The position numbers and the translations under genes are program-made. A DNA stretch of 64,000 nucleotides from Desulfurispora thermophila DSM 16022. GTDB lineage: Bacteria; Bacillota; Desulfotomaculia; Desulfotomaculales; Desulfurisporaceae. The notes below the pieces were generated by a model, which was not told the DNA's origin, did not search any database, and was given only the letters and a program-made list of their open reading frames with translations. The stretch's first letter is position 1; each line of letters starts with the position of its first letter. Shown here in pieces: positions 44,492-52,909 of this stretch. The stretch covers positions 62,001-126,000 of the forward strand of contig NZ_AQWN01000009.1 in the NCBI RefSeq assembly GCF_000376385.1. The letters run 5' to 3'.

Positions 44492-45623
44492 CAATTCTAC
44501 CATGCAAATCGATGCCAGCAAAGCCAATGTGCTCGTGCCAACCCAGTATCTTCAACAAGTCTCGCCCTGGCACGTTGCGAGAACATCCATTGTCACCGTT
44601 AACCCAGACCCCAACTATGGAGACGTTTATAAAGTCGGCAGCCGCTGGAATGAGCAGAAAAAAGCTGCAGAAGACATCTTCGCTCTCGGAAAACCGGCTC
44701 TCATGCGCATCGCTGCTGCTGCCGGCATCGTTTGGAACTGGAGGGAAAGCGGCCCCCAGGTCATCCAGAAGGACTATGTGGTTTACAAGGCCGTGGGGGC
44801 CCTGCGCCTCCCCGATGGTTCATGGCAGCCCATTGTTGCCACGAAAGAAATTGACCTCACCGTTATTGAGGAAGAAACCTACGAAGCTAACCTCAAGAAA
44901 GCCCTCGAATATGCTTCCGACCCTAAGAAGCAGGCTGCCTTGAAGGGTATGACGCCCGAGCAGTGGGCGCAGGCCCAGACCAAGGCGGCAATGATACAGT
45001 GGCGCAAGAACAAGCTCATGCGGGCGGAAACCGGGGCTATGCTCAGGGTCATTCGTGCGGCCCTGGGCATGAAGTCGCAATATACCCGCGAAGAGCTGGA
45101 GAAGCCCTTCATTGTGCCGCGCATAGACTTTTCCCCTGACTACTCAGACCCCGAGGTTAGAAAGGCTCTCATTGAAAATGGCATCCAGGCGATGGCGACT
45201 TTATTCGGCCAATCGGCACCGACTTCGCCGGCACTCGGCCCGGGTAGCGGTAGTTCGCCTTTCTCTGGCTCTCATCCTGCTCTGACCGGGCCTGACATTG
45301 ACGACGATACCCCTTATGCGGTCGAGGATGCGGCCTTCATTGAAAATGAAGCTTCGCAGTCCCAAGAAGAGGAGCAGCCGAGCGCTCAGGAACAGCCGCA
45401 ACAGGAGGAACAAACTGCCCAGGGACAAATGGGATTATTCCCGGGAGCTCCTGCGCCCTCCCCGCCTACAGCTGCCAAGGCAACAGCTAAGAACGGCAAG
45501 GCAGTGGCTTATTGCGAAGTATGCGGAAACGGCATAACCGAGAAAGTCCTTCAATATAGCCAGCAGAAGTACGGTAGGGCCTTGTGCTACAAATGCCAAA
45601 GCAATGGAGGTGCTAAGGCATGA
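44481..45623 (+). CDS. Putative phage recombination/annealing protein
   Basis: 380 aa, not firmly recognised. Residues 1-215 form a compact domain (VNPDPNYGDVYKV, WQPIVATKEIDLTV, KLMRAETGAMLRVIRAALGM) followed by an acidic, Gln/Glu/Pro-rich linker (about 265-335) and a C-terminal zinc ribbon CEVCGNG...CYKC. Placement directly before SbcD- and SbcC-like nuclease genes is where phages carry single-strand annealing proteins, and the linker-plus-tail layout is also common there. Annealing activity is inference from context. Confidence 0.5.
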   Translation: MSVNNSTMQIDASKANVLVPTQYLQQVSPWHVARTSIVTVNPDPNYGDVYKVGSRWNEQKKAAEDIFALGKPALMRIAAAAGIVWNWRESGPQVIQKDYVVYKAVGALRLPDGSWQPIVATKEIDLTVIEEETYEANLKKALEYASDPKKQAALKGMTPEQWAQAQTKAAMIQWRKNKLMRAETGAMLRVIRAALGMKSQYTREELEKPFIVPRIDFSPDYSDPEVRKALIENGIQAMATLFGQSAPTSPALGPGSGSSPFSGSHPALTGPDIDDDTPYAVEDAAFIENEASQSQEEEQPSAQEQPQQEEQTAQGQMGLFPGAPAPSPPTAAKATAKNGKAVAYCEVCGNGITEKVLQYSQQKYGRALCYKCQSNGGAKA

Positions 45624-46786
45624 AAATCCTTGCAGCTCCCGACCTCCATTGCTTCTGGCCCAACTACAGCCGAACTCTAGAAGACGGTACCCCTTCCCGG
45701 CTCCATGACTGGCGCAGAACTGCCAGCGCCCTGGCGGACGTGGCGATGGTCCATAACGTGGCCGTCGCCCTCTTCCCGGGCGACTTCTTCCCGAATTCGA
45801 GGCCGGCACCAGCGCAGGTGCTGGAAGTGGTCGAGTTATTCTCTCGCTTGGAGCAGCTCGGAATTTCCGTCGTGGGGTGTGCCGGCAATCATGACCTGCT
45901 TGGTCCTGGCCAACCGTCGCCAGTGGACGTGGTGGCTCGTTTCTCTCCTGACGGAATGCGCTGGGGGATAACTAAGCCAAGCTGGGTTAAGCTCGACGGG
46001 CTCAACGTGGTGGTGCTACCTTCGGTCAAGGTTCCACAAACCAACGGGGACCCGGCTGCTGCCGCCCAGGAGCTATCCGAGGAACTCATTAAAGTAGCCC
46101 GTGCCCTCGTTGCCCAGGCTATGGATTGGAAACCCCAGCCTACCGTGATAATGGGCCACTGGGCGATTTCGGGGTGCAGTTTAGCCGCCGGGAATGTCCT
46201 GGCTGCCACTGAGCCAACATTGCCGCTCGGAGAACTGCAAAGCCTCCCGGTTCAGGCCGTGGTAATGGGCCACATCCACACTCCGCAGGTGCTGGCTACC
46301 AACCCCCTGGTGCTGCACACCGGGACTTTTGAACGACACGACTTCGGTGAAGAGGGCATCCAACCGGGGTGCTATGTCATCGACCTTGACACCCAAAAAG
46401 CAGAATTTATTCCCCTGCCGGCCCGGAAATTCGTCACCCTGGACCTCAACAACTTACCGCCAAACACCTTGGACGATAAAAAGCGTATGGCCGAGCTCGT
46501 AAAGGATGCCGTGGTGCGGGTGAAATACCGTTGCACCGAAGAAGATGCAAAGTTCATGGACCATACAAAGATAGCCCAGAAGATTAACGAGGCCGGAGCA
46601 TTCATGCTGGCCGGCATTTATCCAGACATAATTCGTTCAGAGCGCAGCCGGGAGGCCAGCATCAATGAGAGCACGTCTCCTATCGAAGCCTTGAAGAAGT
46701 GGCTGGCCCTGCGTGATGACATCAGCCCAGAACTAAAGGCCAAAGTTATAGCCGCAGCCGAGGGCCTTATAAAGGAGGTGGCGTAG
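45620..46786 (+). CDS. SbcD-like exonuclease subunit
   Basis: Metallophosphoesterase of 388 aa, the nuclease partner of the SbcC-like gene downstream (compare T4 gp47). Metal motifs in order: APDLH (Asp8, His10), FPGDFF, CAGNHDLLG (about 89), MGHWAISG and MGHIHTP (about 217). Processes DNA ends for recombination-dependent replication. Coupled by ATGA to the upstream gene; RBS TGGAGGTG. Confidence 0.9.
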   Translation: MKILAAPDLHCFWPNYSRTLEDGTPSRLHDWRRTASALADVAMVHNVAVALFPGDFFPNSRPAPAQVLEVVELFSRLEQLGISVVGCAGNHDLLGPGQPSPVDVVARFSPDGMRWGITKPSWVKLDGLNVVVLPSVKVPQTNGDPAAAAQELSEELIKVARALVAQAMDWKPQPTVIMGHWAISGCSLAAGNVLAATEPTLPLGELQSLPVQAVVMGHIHTPQVLATNPLVLHTGTFERHDFGEEGIQPGCYVIDLDTQKAEFIPLPARKFVTLDLNNLPPNTLDDKKRMAELVKDAVVRVKYRCTEEDAKFMDHTKIAQKINEAGAFMLAGIYPDIIRSERSREASINESTSPIEALKKWLALRDDISPELKAKVIAAAEGLIKEVA

Positions 46787-48988
46787 ATGGAACCGGTATT
46801 GCTGGACCTACAGAATTTCCTTAGCTATAGACGTGAAACTGTGGACCTCTCTCCTATTACCTGTGCCGCACTTGTGGGCGAGAACGGAGCCGGTAAAAGC
46901 AGTTTACTCGATGCCCTTACTTGGGCGCTCTTCGGGCAGGGCACAAGGGGTGGAACGAAAGAGCTCGATAACTACGTCACCCGAGGCGAAAAAGAGGCCC
47001 GCGTTGAGGTGCAGTTCAGGCTTAACGGAGCCACCTACAAGGTAGTGCGGGGCAGGAGTATAGCACGAAACAAGAGCACACTGGAATTCTTCATCCTGGA
47101 TGGCGAAAACTGGCGGCCTCTATCCGGTAAGACCCTGGCCGAGACACAGAAGGTTATCGAGGAAACCCTTCGCATGGACTACCGGACATTCACCGCCAGT
47201 GCCCTGGTGCTCCAGGGGCAGGCGGATGCATTCACGGCCAATATGACCGACCAGGAGCGGAAGGAAGCCTTGGCCCGCATCCTGGGTTTAGACCTCTGGG
47301 ACCGGATGCAGGAGCGGGCCCGGGAGAAGGTACGGCAGCTTAAAGCTGAGGCTCAGGCCATGGAGCTCAACCGCAAGCGGCTTATGGAGCTGGTAAGCGA
47401 AAAGGACGGGCTAGTTAGCCGGCAGGCGGCTATCAACCAGGAACTCGGCACCATGGCCGCCCAGGTCGAGGATATATCTTCAAAAGCGACTGACCTGGAA
47501 GCCAAGCTAAAACAAAAGCCCGTCCTGGAGCAAACCCTGGCCGACACCCGCAGGGCAATGCAAAAGGCTTTAGCGGAAATACAGGCCAACGACCAGGAGA
47601 TAACAAAGGCCCGCCAGCAAATAGCCCAGGCTGAACAACAAATTAAAGCCGCTGAAACCATCCTGGCACGCAGGGAAGAGATTGAGGCTGCCGTGGAAAT
47701 GGAAGCAGAGATAGCTCAGGACGTGGCCGAATTCGACCGCCAGGCCCAGGAATACATGAAGCTCCAAGGAGAAATAGCAAAGCTTCAGCAGCAGGAAGCG
47801 GCGTGGAACCAGAAGATGGCGGCAGAAGTGGCAAGGCTGGAGGCCCAGGCCGAAAGCGCAGCCAAACAGGCTGGGCTTTTAGGAAATGTTCCATGCTCAG
47901 GTGAAGTCAAAAGCGCCTGCCCTTTGCTGGCCTCGGCCAGAAAAGCTTCGGAGCTATTATCTCAGGTCAAAGCAAGGTTGGCTCAGTTAAGAGCCCAGAC
48001 CAACCCTTACACCCAGCAACGTACGAAGCTAGAACAAACCTTAGTATCGCTGGAATATGACCAGGAAGCCCATAAAGCCGCCAAGGCTGCCCTGGAAGAT
48101 GTGCGGAAGACGGCACGGCTTAAAGCAGAATTGGACGCCGCTGCGGAAAAGGTGGCGATGCTCACGGCAAGGATAGCGGAGCTCCAGGACCATATTGCCG
48201 CCCTGGAGCAAAAGAACCGGGACCTTTCCGCTGAGGTCGATAACCTTAAAGCTCGTGAGGCCAGCATTGTTCAGGAGATAGAGGCACTAAAACCAATAGC
48301 CTTGGAGCTCTCCCAAGTGCAGAGCCAGCTCAACGACCTGCGCCGCCAGGAAGCAGCCCTCCGAACCGAGTTGGGGAGAATTGAAAGTTCCCTGGAGCAG
48401 GTAGCTAAGGCAGAAGTCGAGCTGGCCGAGCATGAGAAAAAAGCCCAGGCGCTTAAAGAAGAGCTGGCCGTTTACGAGGTCCTTGACCAGGCGTGCGGCA
48501 AAAAAGGCGGCGTTCCCGCCCTGGTGGTCGAAAACGCAGTTCCGGAGATTGAGCGGTTGGCTAATGATATACTCTCCCGCATGGCCGGCGGAAGGCTGGC
48601 AGTACGGTTAGATACCCAGGCCGAGGGCAAGACCACCGGCACCATGCAGGAAGTCCTTCGGATTACGGTACTGGACGGTGGTATTGAGCGGCCATATCAG
48701 ACATACTCCGGCGCTGAACGTTTCATGGTGGACCTGGCCCTGCGAGTAGCGCTCTCGAAGTTTCTGGCCCACCGGGCTGGAGCGGAAATAAAGCTGTTCG
48801 TGCTTGACGAAGGACTGGGGGCCTGCGACCAGGCCAACCGGCAGGCGGTAATGCAGGCCATCCAGACCGTGGCTCAGGAGTTTGGAAAGGTGCTGGTGAT
48901 AACCCACATAGCTGAGCTGCAGGATGCACTGCCGCAGAGGATTGAGGTAACTAAAGGGCCTGATGGAAGCAAGGTGAGGATAGCGTAA
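46787..48988 (+). CDS. SbcC/Rad50-like ATPase
   Basis: 733 aa. Walker A GENGAGKSSLLDAL (about 32-39), long antiparallel coiled coil (about 180-365 and 385-575), ABC signature TYSGAERFMVDLALRVALS, Walker B LFVLDEGLGACD (about 671). At the apex the zinc hook is not CxxC but PCSGEVKSACPLL (Cys about 370 and 378). Forms the ATP-gated complex with the SbcD-like subunit, like T4 gp46/47. Starts directly after the previous stop. Confidence 0.92.
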   Translation: MEPVLLDLQNFLSYRRETVDLSPITCAALVGENGAGKSSLLDALTWALFGQGTRGGTKELDNYVTRGEKEARVEVQFRLNGATYKVVRGRSIARNKSTLEFFILDGENWRPLSGKTLAETQKVIEETLRMDYRTFTASALVLQGQADAFTANMTDQERKEALARILGLDLWDRMQERAREKVRQLKAEAQAMELNRKRLMELVSEKDGLVSRQAAINQELGTMAAQVEDISSKATDLEAKLKQKPVLEQTLADTRRAMQKALAEIQANDQEITKARQQIAQAEQQIKAAETILARREEIEAAVEMEAEIAQDVAEFDRQAQEYMKLQGEIAKLQQQEAAWNQKMAAEVARLEAQAESAAKQAGLLGNVPCSGEVKSACPLLASARKASELLSQVKARLAQLRAQTNPYTQQRTKLEQTLVSLEYDQEAHKAAKAALEDVRKTARLKAELDAAAEKVAMLTARIAELQDHIAALEQKNRDLSAEVDNLKAREASIVQEIEALKPIALELSQVQSQLNDLRRQEAALRTELGRIESSLEQVAKAEVELAEHEKKAQALKEELAVYEVLDQACGKKGGVPALVVENAVPEIERLANDILSRMAGGRLAVRLDTQAEGKTTGTMQEVLRITVLDGGIERPYQTYSGAERFMVDLALRVALSKFLAHRAGAEIKLFVLDEGLGACDQANRQAVMQAIQTVAQEFGKVLVITHIAELQDALPQRIEVTKGPDGSKVRIA

Positions 48989-49001
48989 GGGGGATGGTAT
49001 C

Positions 49002-49295
49002 ATGCTGGAAGTATTTGCGTTAGCGGCTGAATTAGCAATCAAAGACGGCGTAGCACCCTTGTGCAGATTGCCGGGGGTATGGGAGCGTCAGATAGACGAT
49101 AATTGGAAGATTGTTCTTAACGGGCATAATTCGCCCAAGGACTACAATGTCTTAACTATACCGCCGTTCCATATGTACGTTGAGTTTAACGGGTGGCCGG
49201 CTGGTCTGCTGTCACCTTTCGGAGGAACCATCGCTGCCGGAACTGTAGCCAATGAAAACGCCTTGATAAGTGCCCTGAAGAAGGCCCTGGAATAA
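49002..49295 (+). CDS. Hypothetical phage protein
   Basis: 97 aa, not recognised. Beta-rich middle (WERQIDDNWKIVLNGHNSPK, IPPFHMYVEFNGWPAGLLSP) flanked by short helices; no metal or membrane motif. RBS AAGGGGGA. Between the recombination and replication modules. Confidence 0.6.
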   Translation: MLEVFALAAELAIKDGVAPLCRLPGVWERQIDDNWKIVLNGHNSPKDYNVLTIPPFHMYVEFNGWPAGLLSPFGGTIAAGTVANENALISALKKALE

Positions 49296-49307
49296 GGGGG
49301 CACGAGA

Positions 49308-50396
49308 ATGGCGTGGATAGAAAGTCATCAAACACTGGGGCAACACCCAAAGACCAGGAGGTTAGCAAGATACTTAGGAGTTTCTCTGCCGGCTGCTGTT
49401 GGCCACTTACACTACCTGTGGTGGTGGGCACTGGATTATGCCCAGGATGGTGATTTAAGCCGATATGAGCCTGAAGATATAGCCGACGCCGCATTGTGGG
49501 ATGGAGATGCTAAGGCTTTTGTGGAAGCTCTGATTAGAGCAGGTTTCTTGGACCAGGTCAATGACAAGCTACTTATTCACGATTGGGATGATTACGCAGG
49601 CCGGTTGATTGATAAAAGGAAAGCCAACTCAGAAAGGGCTCGAAGATGGAGAGAAAAGAAAAGTAACGAATGCGTAACGAATGCATTCGTTACGCATAAC
49701 GAATGCGCAACGAATGGCACTACCGTACCTAACCTAACCTTACCTAACCATACCAAACCAGAGAATAATAATTTACTTACTTGCGCATCGCCTGACGACG
49801 ATGCGCGTGCGGGCAACGGCCAATCTCCTGCTGTAAATAATCCGGTTGATGACGTAGAGGCCGTTAAGGTGACTGTCCAACCGGATGAGCAATTAACCAA
49901 CGAAGCGGGCCAAGACCCTGGCGGAAGCGTAGAGGCCGAAATGGTGACTGCTACGCCAGGCGAGCAGCAGGCCAAAAATCTATTGGAAGTAGCAGGAGAA
50001 AAGCCAAATAAGCCCAGACCTCCTTTTACCAGCAAGAAGCAGGAACAACTTTTCGACCAGTTCTGGCAGCTGTATCCGCGCAAAAAGAATAAAGGCCAGG
50101 CTGAGCGGGTATGGGCCAGACTACGCCCAAATGATGAGTTATTTGCGGCGATTCTCGTCGGCCTTGAACGAGCTAAAGCCAGCTACGACTGGCAAAAAGA
50201 GGGGGGTAAGTATATCCCTTATCCCGCCACATGGCTTAATGCGAAAGGCTGGGAAGATGAGTATACGCCAGCTGAGGAGGTGAACCGTGGCAATGGAACA
50301 TATCAGCAAAGCTTTATCAAGCCTGGGGTTACCAAGTCACTCGACGAAGCCAGAAGGAACCGCTTCGCGGCCCTCTACCAGAACACCGAAGGCTGA
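49308..50396 (+). CDS. Phage replication initiator/organiser (DnaD-like)
   Basis: 362 aa. The N-terminal 110 residues form a winged-helix type domain (ESHQTLGQHPKTRRLARYLG, VGHLHYLWWWALDYAQDGDL) as in Firmicutes phage replisome organisers; then a low-complexity linker; the C-terminal part has FDQFWQLYPRKKNKGQAERV and YIPYPATWLNAKGWEDEY, a motif common to phage replication proteins. The DNA of the linker holds a putative origin. Overlaps the DnaC-like gene by 110 nt. Confidence 0.82.
   Translation: MAWIESHQTLGQHPKTRRLARYLGVSLPAAVGHLHYLWWWALDYAQDGDLSRYEPEDIADAALWDGDAKAFVEALIRAGFLDQVNDKLLIHDWDDYAGRLIDKRKANSERARRWREKKSNECVTNAFVTHNECATNGTTVPNLTLPNHTKPENNNLLTCASPDDDARAGNGQSPAVNNPVDDVEAVKVTVQPDEQLTNEAGQDPGGSVEAEMVTATPGEQQAKNLLEVAGEKPNKPRPPFTSKKQEQLFDQFWQLYPRKKNKGQAERVWARLRPNDELFAAILVGLERAKASYDWQKEGGKYIPYPATWLNAKGWEDEYTPAEEVNRGNGTYQQSFIKPGVTKSLDEARRNRFAALYQNTEG
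49664..49782. repeat. Putative phage replication origin: iterons, palindrome, pentamers, AT-rich tract
   Basis: Direct copies of TAACGAATGC at 49664, 49675 and 49697, and CAACGAATGG at 49708: spacing 11, 22, 11 bp, thus on one helix face. An inverted copy at 49683-49692 makes a perfect 28-bp palindrome (49670-49697, centre ATGCAT). Then eight tandem WACCN pentamers (49721-49760) and AT-rich GAATAATAATTTACTTACTT. All lie in the linker-coding part of the initiator gene, as in lambda O. Confidence 0.75.
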
Positions 50397-51237
50397 TTAT
50401 GACTTTGAGGAGCGGTTTAAGCAAATCCAGGAAGAAATAGCCCGCCGCCGCGAGATTATGGAGCGGTCTCCGGTGGTCAATAAGACCATACACGACCCCA
50501 AGGAATGCCCATGGAAAGACGACTACTTCCGCAAGTGCGAGGACTGCAAAAACGGGCAAAGGACAGTTGAACGTTGGGAACCTAAGCCGCATCGCATTAT
50601 GTACGACGTTAGTGCCTGCTTTCGGGAGGTTCGCTACCGCGAGCTCCTTCAAAAGAGCGGGCTGGTAGGCATTGAGCTTGAGCACACCTTTGAGGCGGCG
50701 GTGATAGATGAGCATAACCGGGCGGTTTACCGACGGCTTATGGAGTGGGACCCAACACAGGGGCGAGGAATATACATTTCCGCCGACAAGAGCCCTGATA
50801 ACCCACAGGGGAACGGAACAGGCAAGTCTTACGCCCTCCATGCCCTCACTCACCGGCTTTGCCGCATGGGTATCCGGTGCCTGTATGCTCGCACGGTTGA
50901 TTTCCTCATGGAGCTGCGTGCGGCATACGACGAAAATACCCAGGAGAGTGAATGGCGGGTGCTGGACCGTTATATCCATGTGCCAGTGCTGCTATGGGAC
51001 GACATGGGAAAAGAAAGTTTCCGCACTGAGTGGGGCCCGGAGCGGTTTTACTATGTGATAGACGCCAGGGTGCGGCTTGGTAAGCCAATTGTGATAAGCT
51101 CAAACTTTGACCTGCCGGAGATAGAGGAGCGGTTTGGGATTGATAACTTTGGTCCGGCTATAGCCAGCAGGTTGGCCGGGTTCTGCGAGTTTCTTAAACT
51201 TGGTGGGCCGGACCGCAGGTTGAGGAGGGTTAAGTGA
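50287..51237 (+). CDS. DnaC/IstB-like helicase loader
   Basis: AAA+ ATPase of 316 aa that would load the host replicative helicase at the phage origin. A four-Cys zinc-binding segment (CPWKDDYFRKCEDCKNGQ, plus an upstream/downstream Cys) sits near 75-95; Walker A GNGTGKSYAL (about 175), Walker B VLLWDDMGKE (about 235), sensor 1 PIVISSNFDL. GTG at 50287 is placed 5 nt after GAGGAGGTGAACC, a clear start despite the long overlap with the initiator gene. Confidence 0.9.
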   Translation: MAMEHISKALSSLGLPSHSTKPEGTASRPSTRTPKADYDFEERFKQIQEEIARRREIMERSPVVNKTIHDPKECPWKDDYFRKCEDCKNGQRTVERWEPKPHRIMYDVSACFREVRYRELLQKSGLVGIELEHTFEAAVIDEHNRAVYRRLMEWDPTQGRGIYISADKSPDNPQGNGTGKSYALHALTHRLCRMGIRCLYARTVDFLMELRAAYDENTQESEWRVLDRYIHVPVLLWDDMGKESFRTEWGPERFYYVIDARVRLGKPIVISSNFDLPEIEERFGIDNFGPAIASRLAGFCEFLKLGGPDRRLRRVK

Positions 51238-51440
51238 TGCCTGCTTGGGGTGATATAGCGGCGAGACTGGAGGCTGCGGGGTTTAACGACTTTTGTATCG
51301 ACTACGAGCGCGGTATTGCTATCGTGTTTTTCGATGGATTGCTGACTAAAGAAACACCACGCCAGACGGAAGAGTGCCGAAAAAATGAGTTTCAAGCTAA
51401 TTTCCGCTGGGCGGAATATGAATTGAGGAGGGTTAAATAG
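51237..51440 (+). CDS. Small hypothetical phage protein
   Basis: 67 aa, MPAWGDIAARLEAAGFNDFC..., not recognised. Its ATG overlaps the end of the loader gene, whose final TTGAGGAGGGTTAA serves as RBS; nearly the same TTGAGGAGGGTTAA recurs at the end of this gene (51424-51437) for the next one. Confidence 0.6.
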   Translation: MPAWGDIAARLEAAGFNDFCIDYERGIAIVFFDGLLTKETPRQTEECRKNEFQANFRWAEYELRRVK

Positions 51441-51727
51441 TGAGCGGAGAAGTTATAGAGCTTTTTCAGCCCGGAGATAAGGTCCGGGCAAAGATACGGA
51501 GCTACACCGGAAAAGGCATGACCACTTACACTGGCTTAATCGAGTTTGTCCATGAGCGGTTTATTACGGTCCATACCGGAAAATACCGCGTGACTGTTTC
51601 GACCGCAGACCTGCGCTGCGGAGATGCTTCAATCGAGCTTATTAAGCGAGGTGGTAGTCTTGATAGCTTTGCAAAATACCCTGGAAGGGCAGCTCTGGCA
51701 AATTATACTGGATGGCTATGGCTATGA
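51440..51727 (+). CDS. Small hypothetical phage protein, SH3-like
   Basis: 95 aa starting from GTG: FQPGDKVRAKIRSYTGKGMT and FITVHTGKYRVTVSTADLRC suggest a small beta-barrel like KOW/SH3 folds; function unknown. The last 22 codons overlap another open frame (51660 onward) and look less protein-like, so the true end may be affected by a nearby frameshift. Confidence 0.5.
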   Translation: MSGEVIELFQPGDKVRAKIRSYTGKGMTTYTGLIEFVHERFITVHTGKYRVTVSTADLRCGDASIELIKRGGSLDSFAKYPGRAALANYTGWLWL

Positions 51728-51907
51728 CTGCGATACCCACCTGTTTCTGCGGAAAGCGACCTAGCTTTTTTAAGGCATATTAAGGGCATTCCAGTATGGG
51801 ATGAGACGATACGGGATGCCACGATAGCCAGGCGGGTTCTTGAGGTGCTTACCACGGGGAATGACCGAGGGCTGTACCTCGGTCCGGGAGACCCGAGGTT
51901 GAGGTGA
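51660..51907 (+). pseudogene. Small phage gene with apparent -1 frame break
   Basis: TTG at 51660 behind AGGTGG reads IALQNTLEGQLWQIILDGYG and YDCDTHLFLRKAT to a TAG at 51762. In the -1 frame coding character continues without its own start: DLAFLRHIKGIPVWDETIRD then ARRVLEVLTTGNDRGLYLGP to TGA 51905-51907, directly before the next RBS. Together they would make about 82 residues. No canonical slippery heptamer lies in the overlap, so mutation or a sequencing error is at least as likely as programmed frameshifting. Confidence 0.4.
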
Positions 51908-51913
51908 TAAGCG

Positions 51914-52336
51914 GTGGCTACGCTGCGGGAAATTCTTGAAGCGAGAAACGAAATAGCACTGGAAGGGCCGATAGACCTGGAAAAGCTGGAGAAGATACTT
52001 GCGGCTAAGCGGCAGGAAAAGCGGGAGAAGAAAAAAACTGCGGGGCCACAACCTCAGCAACCGACCAGAAAGAACTACATGAACCGAGCGGAGCGGGAAG
52101 AGTTTATGATTCTTGCTGCCATGGCAGGAAAGCTTGAGGAAATTATCGAGAACTGGGTAAACCTCAATCGGCCTAAAGACAGGATTAAATGGGCCAGGAT
52201 GGCCCTGGCCTATCTTTACAAAGCGATGGACGACTGCGTGCGCGGCATTCCCCTTGATGTTATCGCCCAGGTGGTCCGGGAAGTGGGGCTTTGCACAATT
52301 GGCGTTATCGAATATCACCCGACAAGGAGGCGGTAG
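51914..52336 (+). CDS. Hypothetical phage protein
   Basis: 140 aa, helical and charged: LREILEARNEIALEGPIDLE, a Lys/Glu-rich coiled stretch LAAKRQEKREKKKT, then LAYLYKAMDDCVRGIPLDVI. No family recognised. GTG at 51914 follows GAGGTGA at 6 nt. Confidence 0.6.
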   Translation: MATLREILEARNEIALEGPIDLEKLEKILAAKRQEKREKKKTAGPQPQQPTRKNYMNRAEREEFMILAAMAGKLEEIIENWVNLNRPKDRIKWARMALAYLYKAMDDCVRGIPLDVIAQVVREVGLCTIGVIEYHPTRRR

Positions 52337-52338
52337 AC

Positions 52339-52521
52339 ATGCCTGCACAGCATAAACGACCAGGCCGGAAGGCCAAAGAAGAGCGCATAAGGCGAGACAG
52401 AGAACGCGAAGCAGCGAAAAAGATTAAGGTGCTCGTGAGAAGGCCGCGCTATGAGGAAAGATATGACGGTATAAGCCCGGGCAGGTTGGTAATCTATGCG
52501 GAGGTTAAACATGGAGCATAA
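52339..52521 (+). CDS. Small basic phage protein
   Basis: 60 aa, very rich in Arg and Lys (HKRPGRKAKEERIRRDRERE), likely nucleic-acid-binding or disordered. ATG 52339 is 2 nt after the previous stop with AAGGAGGCGG upstream. Overlaps rusA by 11 nt. Confidence 0.55.
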   Translation: MPAQHKRPGRKAKEERIRRDREREAAKKIKVLVRRPRYEERYDGISPGRLVIYAEVKHGA

Positions 52522-52909
52522 CACCTGGGACGCGAAGGTTTACCCGGGACCGCCCTGCCAGGTATGGATTTCAATTCCAACCTTGCCACCAAGCCTAAAT
52601 GTCTGGACCCGCAAGCACTGGAGGATTAGGCACCAGGAAGTTGAAGAAATGGCGCGGAACCTGAAACTATTGGCCTTATCGTTTAACATACCGCGCTTTG
52701 AAAAGGCGGAAGTTAAACTCACGTATTATTTCCGCGATAAGAGACGCAGGGACCCGGATAACTACGTGGGCAAATTTATCCTTGACGGACTTAGAAAAGC
52801 TGGGATTATCGCCGAGGATAATGCTGAGGTGTTAAGGCTGCCGCAGCCGGAATTCAAAATTGACCCGCAAGCCCCAAGAACAGAGGTGATTATTCGAGAA
52901 TGGACATGA
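52511..52909 (+). CDS. rusA: RusA-family Holliday junction resolvase
   Basis: 132 aa. The signature RDPDNYVGKFILDGLRKAGI (about 78-97) supplies the catalytic Asp residues, with LPPSLNVWTRKHWRIRHQEV near the N-terminus. Cuts four-way junctions before packaging, complementing the SbcCD-like module. ATG 52511 behind GCGGAGG chosen over an upstream ATG at 52496 that lies in the RBS region. Confidence 0.88.
   Translation: MEHNTWDAKVYPGPPCQVWISIPTLPPSLNVWTRKHWRIRHQEVEEMARNLKLLALSFNIPRFEKAEVKLTYYFRDKRRRDPDNYVGKFILDGLRKAGIIAEDNAEVLRLPQPEFKIDPQAPRTEVIIREWT

Noticed and set aside
51725-51727. UGA read as selenocysteine in the 51440 ORF
   Set aside because: The host shows a selenium-tRNA enzyme, but no SECIS-like hairpin follows, the protein is not a redox type, and a frame break in the overlapping ORF explains the sequence more simply.
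51740-51770. Programmed -1 frameshift
   Set aside because: The overlap contains CGGAAAGCG but no X-XXY-YYZ slippery heptamer and no clear stimulatory hairpin; kept only as one option.
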